DNA from: an uncultured Moraxella sp.
Lineage (GTDB): Bacteria; Pseudomonadota; Gammaproteobacteria; Pseudomonadales; Moraxellaceae
Length of the DNA stretch: 15,845 bases
Direction: 5' to 3'
NCBI GenBank assembly: GCA_927911235.1
Contig: CAKMOY010000106.1
Location: forward strand, 1 to 15,845
Part shown: in pieces, positions 1 to 8,420 of the stretch
Layout of the letters: every line of letters begins with the position of its first letter
Numbering within the stretch: position 1 is the first letter of the stretch
Translations under genes and position numbers: made by a program
The notes under the pieces: model-generated
Databases searched by the model: none
What the model saw: only the letters and a program-made list of their open reading frames with translations
Told to the model about the DNA's origin: nothing

Positions 1-593
<593 letters not shown>

Positions 594-718
594 ATACAAC
601 GCTTAAGTGTGTTGTTAGTTATTCTGATTTTATATCACCTTGATTTAGTTCAATTTTATTTGCTTTACTTAATATCTTATATGATATAAGTATATCAGAC
701 CATTCCTCTATCCCCTTT
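594..718 (+). other. 23S-5S internal transcribed spacer
   Basis: This AT-rich spacer between the 23S and 5S genes holds no tRNA. The only clear structure is a perfect 7-bp inverted repeat around one base at 676-690 (CTTATAT-G-ATATAAG). It may form a small hairpin in the precursor RNA or be part of a processing site, but it is weakly stable and no function is claimed. Confidence 0.8.
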
Positions 719-833
719 TGCTGACGATTATAGCTTGTTGGTCCCACCTGATCCCTTCCCGAACTCAGAAGTGAAACAACAATACGCCAATGATAGTGTG
801 GTTCTCCATGTGAAAGTAGGTCATCGTCAGCTC
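719..833 (+). rRNA. rrf: 5S ribosomal RNA
   Basis: About 115 bases match 5S rRNA. The conserved GGTCCCACCTGA and GAACTCAGAAGTGAAAC blocks are present, followed by the GTGTGG / TGAAAGTAGG loop E-D region. The ends are fixed by the terminal helix, where GCTGACGAT (720-728) pairs perfectly with ATCGTCAGC (823-831). It follows the 23S gene in the usual order and no tRNA gene follows it. Confidence 0.95.
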
Positions 834-843
834 CTTATATCCT

Positions 844-874
844 AAGCCCCCACCCAAAAGGTGGGGGGCTTTTT
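844..874 (+). terminator. rho-independent terminator of the rRNA operon
   Basis: A C-rich arm (AGCCCCCACC) and a G-rich arm (GGTGGGGGGCT) form a very stable hairpin with one unpaired G, followed directly by TTTTT. It stands 11 bases after 5S and ends the ribosomal operon before the restriction cassette. Confidence 0.92.
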
Positions 875-881
875 CAATAGA

Positions 882-911
882 TTATCACATTTTATTATGT
901 TAGAATATAAT
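882..911 (+). promoter_or_regulatory. Likely sigma-70 promoter of the restriction-modification cassette
   Basis: A perfect TATAAT at 906-911 is preceded, 18 bases upstream, by TTATCA (882-887), a 4/6 match to the -35 box. It lies after the rRNA terminator and 22 bases before the first ATG of the cassette, so the cassette seems to have its own promoter. Expected transcription start is near 918, giving a very short leader. Confidence 0.55.
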
Positions 912-933
912 CCATTTTTTACTAATAGATATT

Positions 934-1892
934 ATGCTTAACATCTCTCAAATAAGTTTGTTATCCCTTGGTGAAAGACCCTTGTTATTAGATAATCCAA
1001 TGTTTGATATTGATTTTAGCGTTGCCAATATTTCCGAAAATTCTTTATATCAATTTTTGCCAGAAATTTTAGAAATTTTGTTAAAAGACCGAACCACTTC
1101 TTTTTACAGTAAAAAGAAAAAGAATATTATTTGGGCAAATGACAATTATATTGGGCTTGGTAAAAAGTATGGAGAAACTTGCCCCATCACCCCTGATTTG
1201 ATTACAGGCAATCAGGGGAATTTAATTATTCCCAGAGCTTTAAAATCCAAAGCACAACAAAAAGAACGCACCAAATCTAAGGCAGAGGTTTTTACCCCCA
1301 GTTGGATTGTCAAAAAACAAAACGATGCTTTGGACGAGAATTTTAAGATGATGATTTAAAAACCTATATTGGGAGAACTTGGCTTGAAATCACTTGTGGT
1401 GAAGCCCCTTATCTTGCCAATCGCTATGAAATGGCAACAGGTGAATTGATTGAATTGAATGAGCGAGCAGGATTTTTGGATAGAAAATTAAGGCGAATCA
1501 ATCAAGAAATTGATAATCCAAAACAATGGCAATATTGGGCTAAAAAAGCCTATCAAGCAAGCTATGGATTTGAATGGAATGGTGATTCTTTATTATTGGC
1601 ACGAGAAAATCTATTATTGACCTATTGCGATTTTTATTTTGATAAATGGCGATGTCAGCCAAAATTTGAGTTATTACAACAAATCGCCCAAATCATCAGT
1701 TATAACATTTTTCAAATGGACGGATTGACTTGCACCATTCCTTTATCACAAATTGAAAAAATCATTATTCAGCCAGCCGATTTATTTAATGATAAGGAAA
1801 TAAAAACAGTGATTAAATCAGCAGGTATTCTTGTCAAAATCAAAGATTGGCAAACAGGAAAATTGGTTAATTTTATGGAGATAACATCGTGA
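934..1892 (+). pseudogene. Restriction-modification methylase-like subunit, one frameshift
   Basis: Two open frames (934-1359 and 1431-1892) become one 319-residue protein if one A is restored in the ttttaag stretch at 1341-1347; the joined reading continues as ...NFKDDDLKTYIG.... The product resembles proteins annotated as restriction endonuclease subunit M. A motif X-like AEVFTPSWIV is near residue 118, a motif I-like LEITCGEAPYLANRY near 151-165, and a helix resembling the AxxIIxxNI region of adenine methylases (IISYNIFQMDG) follows. No [DNS]PP[YFW] catalytic motif is present, so it probably cannot methylate alone. It may be a partner or specificity-assisting subunit for the large downstream protein (inference). 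The ATG at 934 has no clear ribosome binding site. The stop codon overlaps the GTG of the next gene (GTGA), indicating translational coupling. The frameshift may be an assembly error. Confidence 0.75.
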
Positions 1893-4351
1893 ATCATCAA
1901 ATCGATAAAACCAAAATCAATACCAGTAAACCCATTTATCCACAAATTTATGCTTACATTTTGCCAGATGTCAAAAGCAAAGAAGGCTGGATAAAAATCG
2001 GCTACACCGAACGCGAAGATGTCAATATACGCATTAAAGAGCAGGTGGGTACGGTAGATTTGGCGTATGACTTACTGTGGTACAAAATAGCACGATTTGC
2101 CGATAATCGCATTTTTAGCGACCACCAATTGCATCATTATTTAAGAAAACACAAACAGATAGAAAACAAGCACAATACCGAATGGTTTTTTTATAATGGT
2201 ACACCCAAGCAAAGTTTGGTGGATTTTAATGATTTTATTGCCCAAAATTTTAATCAAGCAAGCAAACAATTAGAATATCAATTACGGCAGGAACAATCGG
2301 AAGCCGTTAATCAAACTTTGGCATATTTTCAAAATAATCCAAATGGCGAATTTTTGTGGAATGCCAAACCCCGATTTGGCAAAACTTTAACCACTTATGA
2401 TTTAATCAGAAAGTTAAATGCCAAAGCGGTTTTGATTGTTACCAATCGCCCAGCTATTGCCCATTCTTGGTTTGATGATTTTGAAAAATTCATTGCATGG
2501 CAAAGCGATTTTGCGTTTGTTTCAACGGCGGATACCCTAAAAGAACGCCCTGTTTTAACTCGTGATGAATTTCTTGACCAAATAAGTAAACCCAATGGCA
2601 AAAAACAAATGATTGCCTTTATTTCGCTGCAAGATTTAAAAGGGGCAATTTGTTTTGGGGGAAAATTTCATAAATTAGAATGGGTTAAATCATTAAAATG
2701 GGATTTACTCGTGATTGATGAAGCCCACGAAGGGGTGGATACCTTTAAAACAGATTTGGCATTTGAACAAATCAATCGTGATTTTACCTTGCATTTGTCG
2801 GGAACACCCTTTAAAGCATTGGCAGGTGGACAGTTTGCCCAAGATGAAATCTACAACTGGACTTATGCCGATGAACAAAAAGCCAAATTACAATGGCAAG
2901 GCGAAGGGCATAATCCTTATGCCACTTTGCCAACTTTAAATTTGTTCAGCTATCAAATGAGCCAAATGATAAGCGATAAAGTCGGTCAAGGGGCGGATAT
3001 TGATGGCGAAAATAGGGATTTTGCGTTTGATTTAAATGAGTTTTTTGCCACCGATGATAAAGGGCATTTTATCCGCAAAAAAGAAGTGGAAAAATGGCTT
3101 AATACATTAAGTCAAAATGAAAAATATCCATTTTCTACCAAAGAATTAAGAGATGAAATTAAACATTCATTTTGGTTATTAGATAGAATTGATAGTGCAA
3201 AAGCCTTAGCCAAATTATTAGAAAAACACCCAGTATTTGAACATTACAAAATCATTCAAGCGGTGGGTAATGTCAATAATGACAATGAATTAACAGGTAA
3301 GGCATTAGACCGTGTTAAACAAGCCATTCAAAATCACGATAAAACCATTACGCTATCGGTTGGGCAATTAACGACAGGTATTACTGTGCCTGAATGGACA
3401 GCCGTTTTGATGTTGTCTAATGTCAAATCGCCTGCTTTGTATATGCAAACAGCTTTTCGGGTGCAAAATGCGTGGCAATATGAACAAAATGGGCAAGTTT
3501 ATCAAAAGAAAAATGCCTATGTCTTTGATTTTGCACCTGAACGCACGCTGATTATTTATGATGAATTTGCCAATAATTTGTCCAAAAACACGCAAGGCGG
3601 TGGCGGTACAAGTAGCAATCGTGAAGACAATATTCGTGAATTATTGAACTTTTTTCCTGTGATTGCCGAAGACAGTGAAGGCAAAATGGTAGAGCTTGAT
3701 GTCAATCAAGTTTTAACCATTCCCAAAATGATTAAAGCCAATGAGGTGGTCAAAAAAGGCTTTTTGAGCAATTTGTTATTTCAAAATGTGGGGCGGATTT
3801 TTGGGGCAAACAATGAAGAAATTCGTCAAATTTTGGAACAACTCAATCCTGTTGAGGAAGGCAAAATCACACCCAACAAAACCCACTCCCCGATTGATAC
3901 AAAAGGCGTTCAATTAGATGAAAATGGCAAGGCGTTGGTTGATAATGAAATCGTGGTAAATACCAATAACGCTCGTTTTGGCGAAAAAGTGTATGGTGAT
4001 ATTAAAACCGCCACGCACGATATTATTCATACAGCAAATTTAGATAATCAAAATTTGGCAACTCAATTAACCGATGTCTTAACACAAAATACGCAAAGTA
4101 CCTTTAAAGATTTGGCAAAAGAAATAGGCGTAAGTGAAAAATTTGCCGCAAAAGTGGTGAAGGAACAAAGCAAAATCATCGCCCATGAAGTGCAAAAACT
4201 TCAAGAGCAAAGCAAAATTGAGCAAAACACCGCCAAAAATGAGTTTGAAAAACAACTTAAAATTGCCAAAACCGATGATGAAAACAGCAAATCCAAAATG
4301 AGTATGAGCGAAAAACACAACTCATTCATCAAAATTTGCAAGAAAAACTAA
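1889..4351 (+). CDS. GIY-YIG nuclease and DEAH helicase part of the restriction enzyme
   Basis: The 820-residue open frame starts with a GIY-YIG nuclease of the T5orf172 type: IYAYI at 20-24, GWIKIGYTE at 33-41, Arg48, and a catalytic-type Glu98 in TEWF. A superfamily 2 helicase follows, with Walker A AKPRFGKT (159-166), DEAH (277-280), SGTPF (304-308), TTGITVPEW (495-503) and QTAFRVQN (520-527), as in restriction enzyme translocase subunits. The last 100 residues are rich in Gln, Lys and Glu and probably helical. The final residues after Lys at 4315 are out of frame, because adding one A lets the reading continue into the methylase part without a break. The native end is therefore not the stop at 4351. 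Nuclease and helicase calls are firm; how they act together is inferred. Confidence 0.85.
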   Translation: MNHQIDKTKINTSKPIYPQIYAYILPDVKSKEGWIKIGYTEREDVNIRIKEQVGTVDLAYDLLWYKIARFADNRIFSDHQLHHYLRKHKQIENKHNTEWFFYNGTPKQSLVDFNDFIAQNFNQASKQLEYQLRQEQSEAVNQTLAYFQNNPNGEFLWNAKPRFGKTLTTYDLIRKLNAKAVLIVTNRPAIAHSWFDDFEKFIAWQSDFAFVSTADTLKERPVLTRDEFLDQISKPNGKKQMIAFISLQDLKGAICFGGKFHKLEWVKSLKWDLLVIDEAHEGVDTFKTDLAFEQINRDFTLHLSGTPFKALAGGQFAQDEIYNWTYADEQKAKLQWQGEGHNPYATLPTLNLFSYQMSQMISDKVGQGADIDGENRDFAFDLNEFFATDDKGHFIRKKEVEKWLNTLSQNEKYPFSTKELRDEIKHSFWLLDRIDSAKALAKLLEKHPVFEHYKIIQAVGNVNNDNELTGKALDRVKQAIQNHDKTITLSVGQLTTGITVPEWTAVLMLSNVKSPALYMQTAFRVQNAWQYEQNGQVYQKKNAYVFDFAPERTLIIYDEFANNLSKNTQGGGGTSSNREDNIRELLNFFPVIAEDSEGKMVELDVNQVLTIPKMIKANEVVKKGFLSNLLFQNVGRIFGANNEEIRQILEQLNPVEEGKITPNKTHSPIDTKGVQLDENGKALVDNEIVVNTNNARFGEKVYGDIKTATHDIIHTANLDNQNLATQLTDVLTQNTQSTFKDLAKEIGVSEKFAAKVVKEQSKIIAHEVQKLQEQSKIEQNTAKNEFEKQLKIAKTDDENSKSKMSMSEKHNSFIKICKKN

Positions 4352-5514
4352 GCCAAACCGTCAGCACCCAAGCGGCACAATTTACCGAGCAATCCACCGC
4401 TACTATTTTGCAAAAAGCCGAGCAAAATAAGCAAGATAAAGTGGAAGATGACATTCGTGGGCATTTACGAGGGTTTAGCCGTACCATTCCGTCTTTTTTG
4501 ATGGCATATGGTAATGAACACACCACTTTGGCAAATTTTGATACGCATATTGATAATCAAGTATTTAAAGAAGTAACAGGCATTACGCTTGACCAATTTC
4601 GCATTTTGCGAGACAAACATCAACTTTTTGATGAACAGGTGTTTGATACTTCTGTGCAAGAGTTTTTGAATAAACGCCAAGCATTAGCCAACTATTTTGA
4701 TGAAAATCAAAGCGAAGACATTTTTGATTATATTCCTCCACAAAAAACCAATCAGATTTTTACACCAAAATGGGTGGTAAAAATGATGATGGACAAATTT
4801 GAAAGCGAAAATCCTGATATTTTTAGCAATCCTAATATTACATTTGCCGATTTGTATATGAAATCAGGGTTGTATATTACCGAGATTGTCAAACGCTTGT
4901 ATCAAGGTTTAAAAAATCATATTCCTGATGATAAAGCAAGGCTCAAACACATTTTTGCCAATCAAATCTATGGTTTTGCCCCCAGCGAAATCATTTATCA
5001 CATTGCCAAAAACTTTATTTTGGGATTGGATAAGGCTGGTGAGTTTGACCATAGCCATATTGTGCATTTGGATACCACACCATATGCCAAAGGCGAATTG
5101 GATTTTAATGAAAAATTAACTAAAATTTTTGGGAAAACAATGAAATTTGATGTTGTGGTGGGCAATCCGCCTTATCAAGAAGGTGCTAAAGGCGAAAGTA
5201 CAAAAGACACACCTGTTTATCATCATTTTTATCAATTAGCAGAGCAATGTTCAGATAAATATTGTTTAATTTCACCTGCAAGATTTTTATTTAATGCGGG
5301 AAGTACGGATAAAAATTGGAATGAAAAAATGCTTAATGATAAGCATATCAAAGTGGTTTATTTTGAACAAAAATCCGAAAATGTTTTTGCCAATACTGAT
5401 ATTAAAGGTGGTATTGCGATTTTATGTCGTGATATACATCAGGAGTTTGGGGCGATTGGTACATTTACAACATTCAATGAATTGAATACCATTCTCAAAA
5501 AGTTGGCAAATTAA
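4336..5514 (+). CDS. N6-adenine DNA methylase part of the restriction enzyme (middle fragment)
   Basis: This frame opens at a TTG that is not a real start. It is the continuation of the nuclease-helicase protein after a missing A at 4311-4315. Numbered from 4336, the methylase shows motif X FTPKWVVKMMMDKF (142-155), a motif I region FADLYMKSGLYITEIVKRL (170-188) and the catalytic motif IV NPPY (277-280, bases 5164-5175). ISPARFLF follows, as expected for Eco57I-type gamma-class enzymes that make N6-methyladenine. Motif I reads MKSGLY rather than the common GSG. The helical stretch before motif X links helicase and methylase. The frame ends out of phase at 5514 because the A run 5497-5501 is one base short. 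Confidence 0.8.
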   Translation: MQEKLSQTVSTQAAQFTEQSTATILQKAEQNKQDKVEDDIRGHLRGFSRTIPSFLMAYGNEHTTLANFDTHIDNQVFKEVTGITLDQFRILRDKHQLFDEQVFDTSVQEFLNKRQALANYFDENQSEDIFDYIPPQKTNQIFTPKWVVKMMMDKFESENPDIFSNPNITFADLYMKSGLYITEIVKRLYQGLKNHIPDDKARLKHIFANQIYGFAPSEIIYHIAKNFILGLDKAGEFDHSHIVHLDTTPYAKGELDFNEKLTKIFGKTMKFDVVVGNPPYQEGAKGESTKDTPVYHHFYQLAEQCSDKYCLISPARFLFNAGSTDKNWNEKMLNDKHIKVVYFEQKSENVFANTDIKGGIAILCRDIHQEFGAIGTFTTFNELNTILKKLAN

Positions 5515-5597
5515 CGAAAAATACATTAGATGAAATTGTTACCAATCGTGGACAATATCGTTATTCGGATAAAATTTATAGAGATTATCCAAAAGAT

Positions 5598-6143
5598 ATG
5601 GAACAAATTTCAGATAGACGAATTGCTTCCAATGCGTTTGTGAAATTACCACATTTATTTACCGATGAAAAACCCAATGATGGGTTGGAATATATTCAAA
5701 TTTTAGGAAGATTTGAAAATGAAAGATGCTTCAAATGGCTTTATAGAGCTTATCTAAGCGAGCCTGAAAATTTGGGGGCTTTTAAGGTCATTTTACCCAA
5801 AGCCAACGGTTCTGGGGCAATTGGTGAAGTTCTAAGCACACCCCTAATCGGGTATACCGAAACCTTTGTAGCTATTGGTTGTTTTGACAATCGTTTGGAA
5901 GCGGAAAATTGCTTAAAATATGTCAAAAGTAAATTCGTACGGACAATGTTGGGCGTACTTAAAATCACTCAGGATAATACCAAAGAAAAATGGGCAAAAG
6001 TCCCCCTACAAGACTTTACCGAAAATTCCGATATTGATTGGTCCCAATCCATTGCTGAGATTGATAAACAGCTTTATGCCAAATATGGGTTAAGCGATGA
6101 TGAAATTGCGTTTATTGAAACTAAAGTCAGAGTGATGGAATAG
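5598..6143 (+). CDS. C-terminal (target recognition) part of the restriction enzyme
   Basis: This is the last part of the large restriction enzyme. The coding sense reaches back to about 5502, where the reading ...VGKLTKNTLDEI... joins the methylase once one A is added at 5497-5501, so the ATG at 5598 is internal. The fragment carries blocks typical of the end of this family (GVLKITQDNTKEKWAKVPLQ, then DFTENSDIDWSQSIAEID and QLYAKYGL). By analogy with Eco57I-type enzymes it holds the target recognition domain, which contacts the DNA site. As written it would not be translated with the rest. It ends only 20 bases before ccmA. Confidence 0.72.
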   Translation: MEQISDRRIASNAFVKLPHLFTDEKPNDGLEYIQILGRFENERCFKWLYRAYLSEPENLGAFKVILPKANGSGAIGEVLSTPLIGYTETFVAIGCFDNRLEAENCLKYVKSKFVRTMLGVLKITQDNTKEKWAKVPLQDFTENSDIDWSQSIAEIDKQLYAKYGLSDDEIAFIETKVRVME

Positions 6144-6163
6144 CCAAATTGGATAAATATATT

Positions 6164-6778
6164 ATGTTAAAATGTGAAAATATCACCGTTGAACGTGGCG
6201 ATTTTCCTTTATGTCAAGCAGTGGATTTGTCCTTATCACAAGGTGATATTTGTCATTTGATTGGTGAAAATGGTATGGGAAAGACCACATTTATCATGCA
6301 ATTGGCAGGATTAATTCCTATTTTAACTGGTCAAGTTTTTTGGCAAGGTGTTGAGCAGTTACCTGTTCAGCCATTGTACATTTCACACCAAGTGGGTATT
6401 CATTTACAATTGACTGTTGAACAAAATTTAAAATTTTTACTGGGGCTTTATGGCATTAAACCCACAGATAATGAGTTGGCTGATGCGTTAAATTGGGTCG
6501 GTTTGTCAGGTTATGAAGATATTTTTTGTTATCAATTGTCCGCAGGACAAATTCGGCGTGTTGGTTTGGCTCGGTTGTGGTTTGGATTAAAGTATGTCAA
6601 TGATTTCTCGTTTTGGCTGTTAGATGAGCCTTTGACGGCTTTGGACGTGCAAACCATTGATAAAATTGAAAAAATCATGCAAGATTTTGTCAATCAAGGC
6701 GGTACAGTGTTATTAACCAGTCATCAGCCTGTTTCTGTGGCAAATAGACAGCTAAATTTGACCGAATTTATGGTATAA
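6164..6778 (+). CDS. ccmA: Haem exporter ATP-binding subunit CcmA
   Basis: This 204-residue ABC ATPase works with CcmB in the system that matures c-type cytochromes, releasing haem-loaded CcmE at the inner membrane. Seen in the sequence: Walker A GENGMGKT (34-41), signature LSAGQ (125-129) followed by RRVGLARLW, which is characteristic of CcmA, Walker B with FWLLDEPLTALD (150-161), and the H-loop His187. Length is normal for the family. The ATG at 6164 is chosen over a TTG at 6149 because homologues begin with a short strand just before the ATPase core; no strong ribosome binding site is seen for either. The gene follows the restriction cassette by 20 bases with no terminator between, so it may be read partly from the cassette promoter. 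ccmB follows at once. Confidence 0.93.
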   Translation: MLKCENITVERGDFPLCQAVDLSLSQGDICHLIGENGMGKTTFIMQLAGLIPILTGQVFWQGVEQLPVQPLYISHQVGIHLQLTVEQNLKFLLGLYGIKPTDNELADALNWVGLSGYEDIFCYQLSAGQIRRVGLARLWFGLKYVNDFSFWLLDEPLTALDVQTIDKIEKIMQDFVNQGGTVLLTSHQPVSVANRQLNLTEFMV

Positions 6779-6810
6779 TTGTGAAAATCATGCGTAAAGA
6801 AAATGAGTTA

Positions 6811-7482
6811 ATGACGGTGGATTTTTCAACTTTGTGGCGACGTGAATGGCAAATTCGCCAACAAAATAAGGTGCAATGGCTGTATCCGTTGGTGTTATTT
6901 TTGATGATAATCACTTTGTTTCCGTTGGCGATAGGGACTGAAGCAAAGTTGTTACACCAGTTGGGTGTGCCAGCGGTATGGATTGCAGGTTTATTGTCAT
7001 TGTTGATGGGTATGGAAAATATGTTTCGCCCTGCATTGGATAATGGCACATTGGCTCAACTGGTGGTTTCTCGTGCGTCTTTGCCGTTATGGGTATGGGT
7101 GCGGTTGGTAGTGCATTGGCTAACCAGTGCGGGTATGGTGGCGATTTTAGCATTTTTGGCAATGCCATTATTTGGTTTGACAGTGAACGAAACGGCGATT
7201 TTAAGTGTGTCTATCATGGTTGGCAGTCCGATTTTGTTGTGTTTGTCAGCGATTGCTAGTAGTTTGACCTTGTCGTTAAAAAATGGTGCGGTGCTTGTGC
7301 CTTTAATTGCGTTACCCATGCAGTTGCCTGTGTTGATTTTTGCCACAGGTGCGGTGGATTTGTTTGCCACAGGCATGAACGGCTTGCCGATTTTGGCGTT
7401 ATTATTGGCAGGCAGTATTTTTGCGGTGATTATTTCACCTTTTGTCATTGCATTTTCGTTAAAATTGGCTTGGTTAAGTTAA
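6811..7482 (+). CDS. ccmB: Haem exporter membrane subunit CcmB
   Basis: This 223-residue integral membrane protein is the permease partner of CcmA. The family block LFLMIITLFPLAIG near the N-terminus is clear, followed by ...WIAGLLSLLMGMENMFRPALDNGTLAQL, and the rest is about six hydrophobic spans (GSPILLCLS, LIALPMQLPVLIFATGAVD). E. coli CcmB has 220 residues with the same blocks. Other in-frame starts are GTG 6781 and ATG 6790; the ATG at 6811 gives the family length, but none has a strong ribosome binding site. ccmC and later ccm genes are not present, as the next gene is convergent, so the ccm set is split in this genome or partly missing. Confidence 0.92.
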   Translation: MTVDFSTLWRREWQIRQQNKVQWLYPLVLFLMIITLFPLAIGTEAKLLHQLGVPAVWIAGLLSLLMGMENMFRPALDNGTLAQLVVSRASLPLWVWVRLVVHWLTSAGMVAILAFLAMPLFGLTVNETAILSVSIMVGSPILLCLSAIASSLTLSLKNGAVLVPLIALPMQLPVLIFATGAVDLFATGMNGLPILALLLAGSIFAVIISPFVIAFSLKLAWLS

Positions 7483-7509
7483 TTTAAAGTTAATTTTGTT
7501 TTAATAAAA

Positions 7510-8271
7510 TCAAGTCAATATAAGTTCTGCAGAAATGGGTAAATGGTCAGATAATTGCCGAAAAATTGGGCTATTGTTTACCCACGCATTTTTTACCGTC
7601 AAATTTTTTACATAAATTCTATCCAAACTTAACACAGGCAATCTTGCAGGAAAAGTCGGCAAAAGTCTGTCATGACAAGCACGAAATGCTTCGGTAAATC
7701 CCAAATTTTTTGCCAATTTATCACAAGAAACTTGTTGCCAATCGTTAAAATCCCCTGCCAAAATCAACGGCATAGTTGGGTTAATCTGCTCGTTTACATA
7801 GCCGCTAATCGCTTGATATTGTTTGGTTCTATCTTTTTCTAACAAGTTTAAATGGGCGTTTAACACAGTAACAGGCGTGTGCCAATCACTCGGCAAAATT
7901 TCACAATGTAAAACGCCCCTTTTTTCCAATCGGTTCACCGTAATATTGACATTGTGCTTGGGGTCAAGCGGAAAACGGCTTAGCACCGCATTGCCATGAT
8001 GTCCGTGTGGATATTCACAATTTTTGCCGTATTCGTGCGACACCGCCAAATATTCGCCAAACCATTCGGACTGCGATTGCTGTGGAAATTCGGCAAATTT
8101 TACCGTACGTTTGAGATTTTGCCCTTGAACTTCTTGTAGGCAATAAATGTCGGAATTGAGATTTTTCAAGGCTTTAGCAATCGGTTCAATGATAACTTGA
8201 CGGTTAAAAGGCGACATACCTTTGTGAATGTTGTAGCTCGTAATGGTTAATTTTTGTTCGTTGTTTGACAT
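7510..8271 (-). CDS. Endonuclease/exonuclease/phosphatase family protein
   Basis: This 253-residue member of the EEP superfamily (metal-dependent phosphodiester hydrolases related to DNase I and ExoIII) has all family motifs: SYNIHKG with Asn14, LQEVQ with Glu47, GNAVLSR (93-99), LNAHLNLLEKDR with His140, AGDFNDW with Asp174 and Asn176, LDRIYV with Asp217, and SDHLPI with Asp242-His243. The set of catalytic residues is complete. There is no signal peptide, so it acts in the cytoplasm. The substrate (DNA, RNA or a phospholipid such as cardiolipin, as for the YbhP-like branch) cannot be decided. The ATG at 8271 is preferred over TTG at 8280. It is convergent with ccmB, with 27 bases between stops, and divergent from prlC. 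Confidence 0.88.
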   Translation of the reverse strand: MSNNEQKLTITSYNIHKGMSPFNRQVIIEPIAKALKNLNSDIYCLQEVQGQNLKRTVKFAEFPQQSQSEWFGEYLAVSHEYGKNCEYPHGHHGNAVLSRFPLDPKHNVNITVNRLEKRGVLHCEILPSDWHTPVTVLNAHLNLLEKDRTKQYQAISGYVNEQINPTMPLILAGDFNDWQQVSCDKLAKNLGFTEAFRACHDRLLPTFPARLPVLSLDRIYVKNLTVKNAWVNNSPIFRQLSDHLPISAELILT

Positions 8272-8296
8272 TTTTGACAACCAAATTTTTAAAAAA

Positions 8297-8315
8297 TTTT
8301 ACACTCATTGTAAAA
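8297..8315. promoter_or_regulatory. Operator-like inverted repeat between the nuclease gene and prlC
   Basis: TTTTACA (8297-8303), a five-base spacer and TGTAAAA (8309-8315) form a perfect inverted repeat; one more A/T pair extends it on each side. It lies 26 bases upstream of the minus-strand ATG at 8271, where a promoter for that gene must be, and about 105 bases before prlC. Its shape suits a dimeric repressor, but no regulator is known for it. Confidence 0.35.
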
Positions 8316-8420
8316 TATTTTGCCAAAAAATCCTGTAAAAAACCGTTAATATTTGCAGTTTTTAGCAGTTTTTGTTAAAGTGATAACCATTTATAACTTG
8401 TTAAAAACTAGGAAAATTTT

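Larger units (their letters stand above)
1889..6143 (+). pseudogene. Large GIY-YIG nuclease-helicase-adenine methylase restriction enzyme, two frameshifts
   Basis: Three adjacent frames rejoin into one protein of about 1418 residues if one A is restored in each of two A5 runs (4311-4315 and 5497-5501). The joined order is GIY-YIG nuclease, DEAH helicase, long linker with helical/coiled segments, N6-adenine methylase, and a C-terminal region like those of Eco57I-type enzymes. This is the layout of a single-chain restriction-modification enzyme (type IIG or ISP-like) in which cleavage, translocation and protective methylation are in one chain. The target site cannot be read from sequence. The start is GTG at 1889, with GGAG at 1877-1880, overlapping the stop of the upstream subunit. 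As written the protein would be cut at residue 820. If the two deletions are sequencing errors, the system is probably intact. Confidence 0.75.

Noticed and set aside
834..933. tRNA gene or attachment site after 5S
   Set aside because: No cloverleaf or flanking direct repeat was seen; only the terminator and a promoter are present.
4311..5501. A5 runs in the restriction gene as phase-variation switches
   Set aside because: Five-base runs are too short for frequent slippage, and the same one-base losses occur in unrelated genes, so an error is favoured.
7056..7448. Minus-strand frame of 130 codons opposite ccmB
   Set aside because: It is a shadow of a clear membrane permease gene.
7483..7509. 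Possible hairpin between ccmB and the convergent nuclease gene
   Set aside because: Only a short A/T stem can be drawn, with no G/C core, so I do not call it a terminator.
8355..8377. Repeated GCAGTTTTTA / GCAGTTTTTG before prlC
   Set aside because: Two short copies in AT-rich DNA are expected by chance, and no binding site is recognised.
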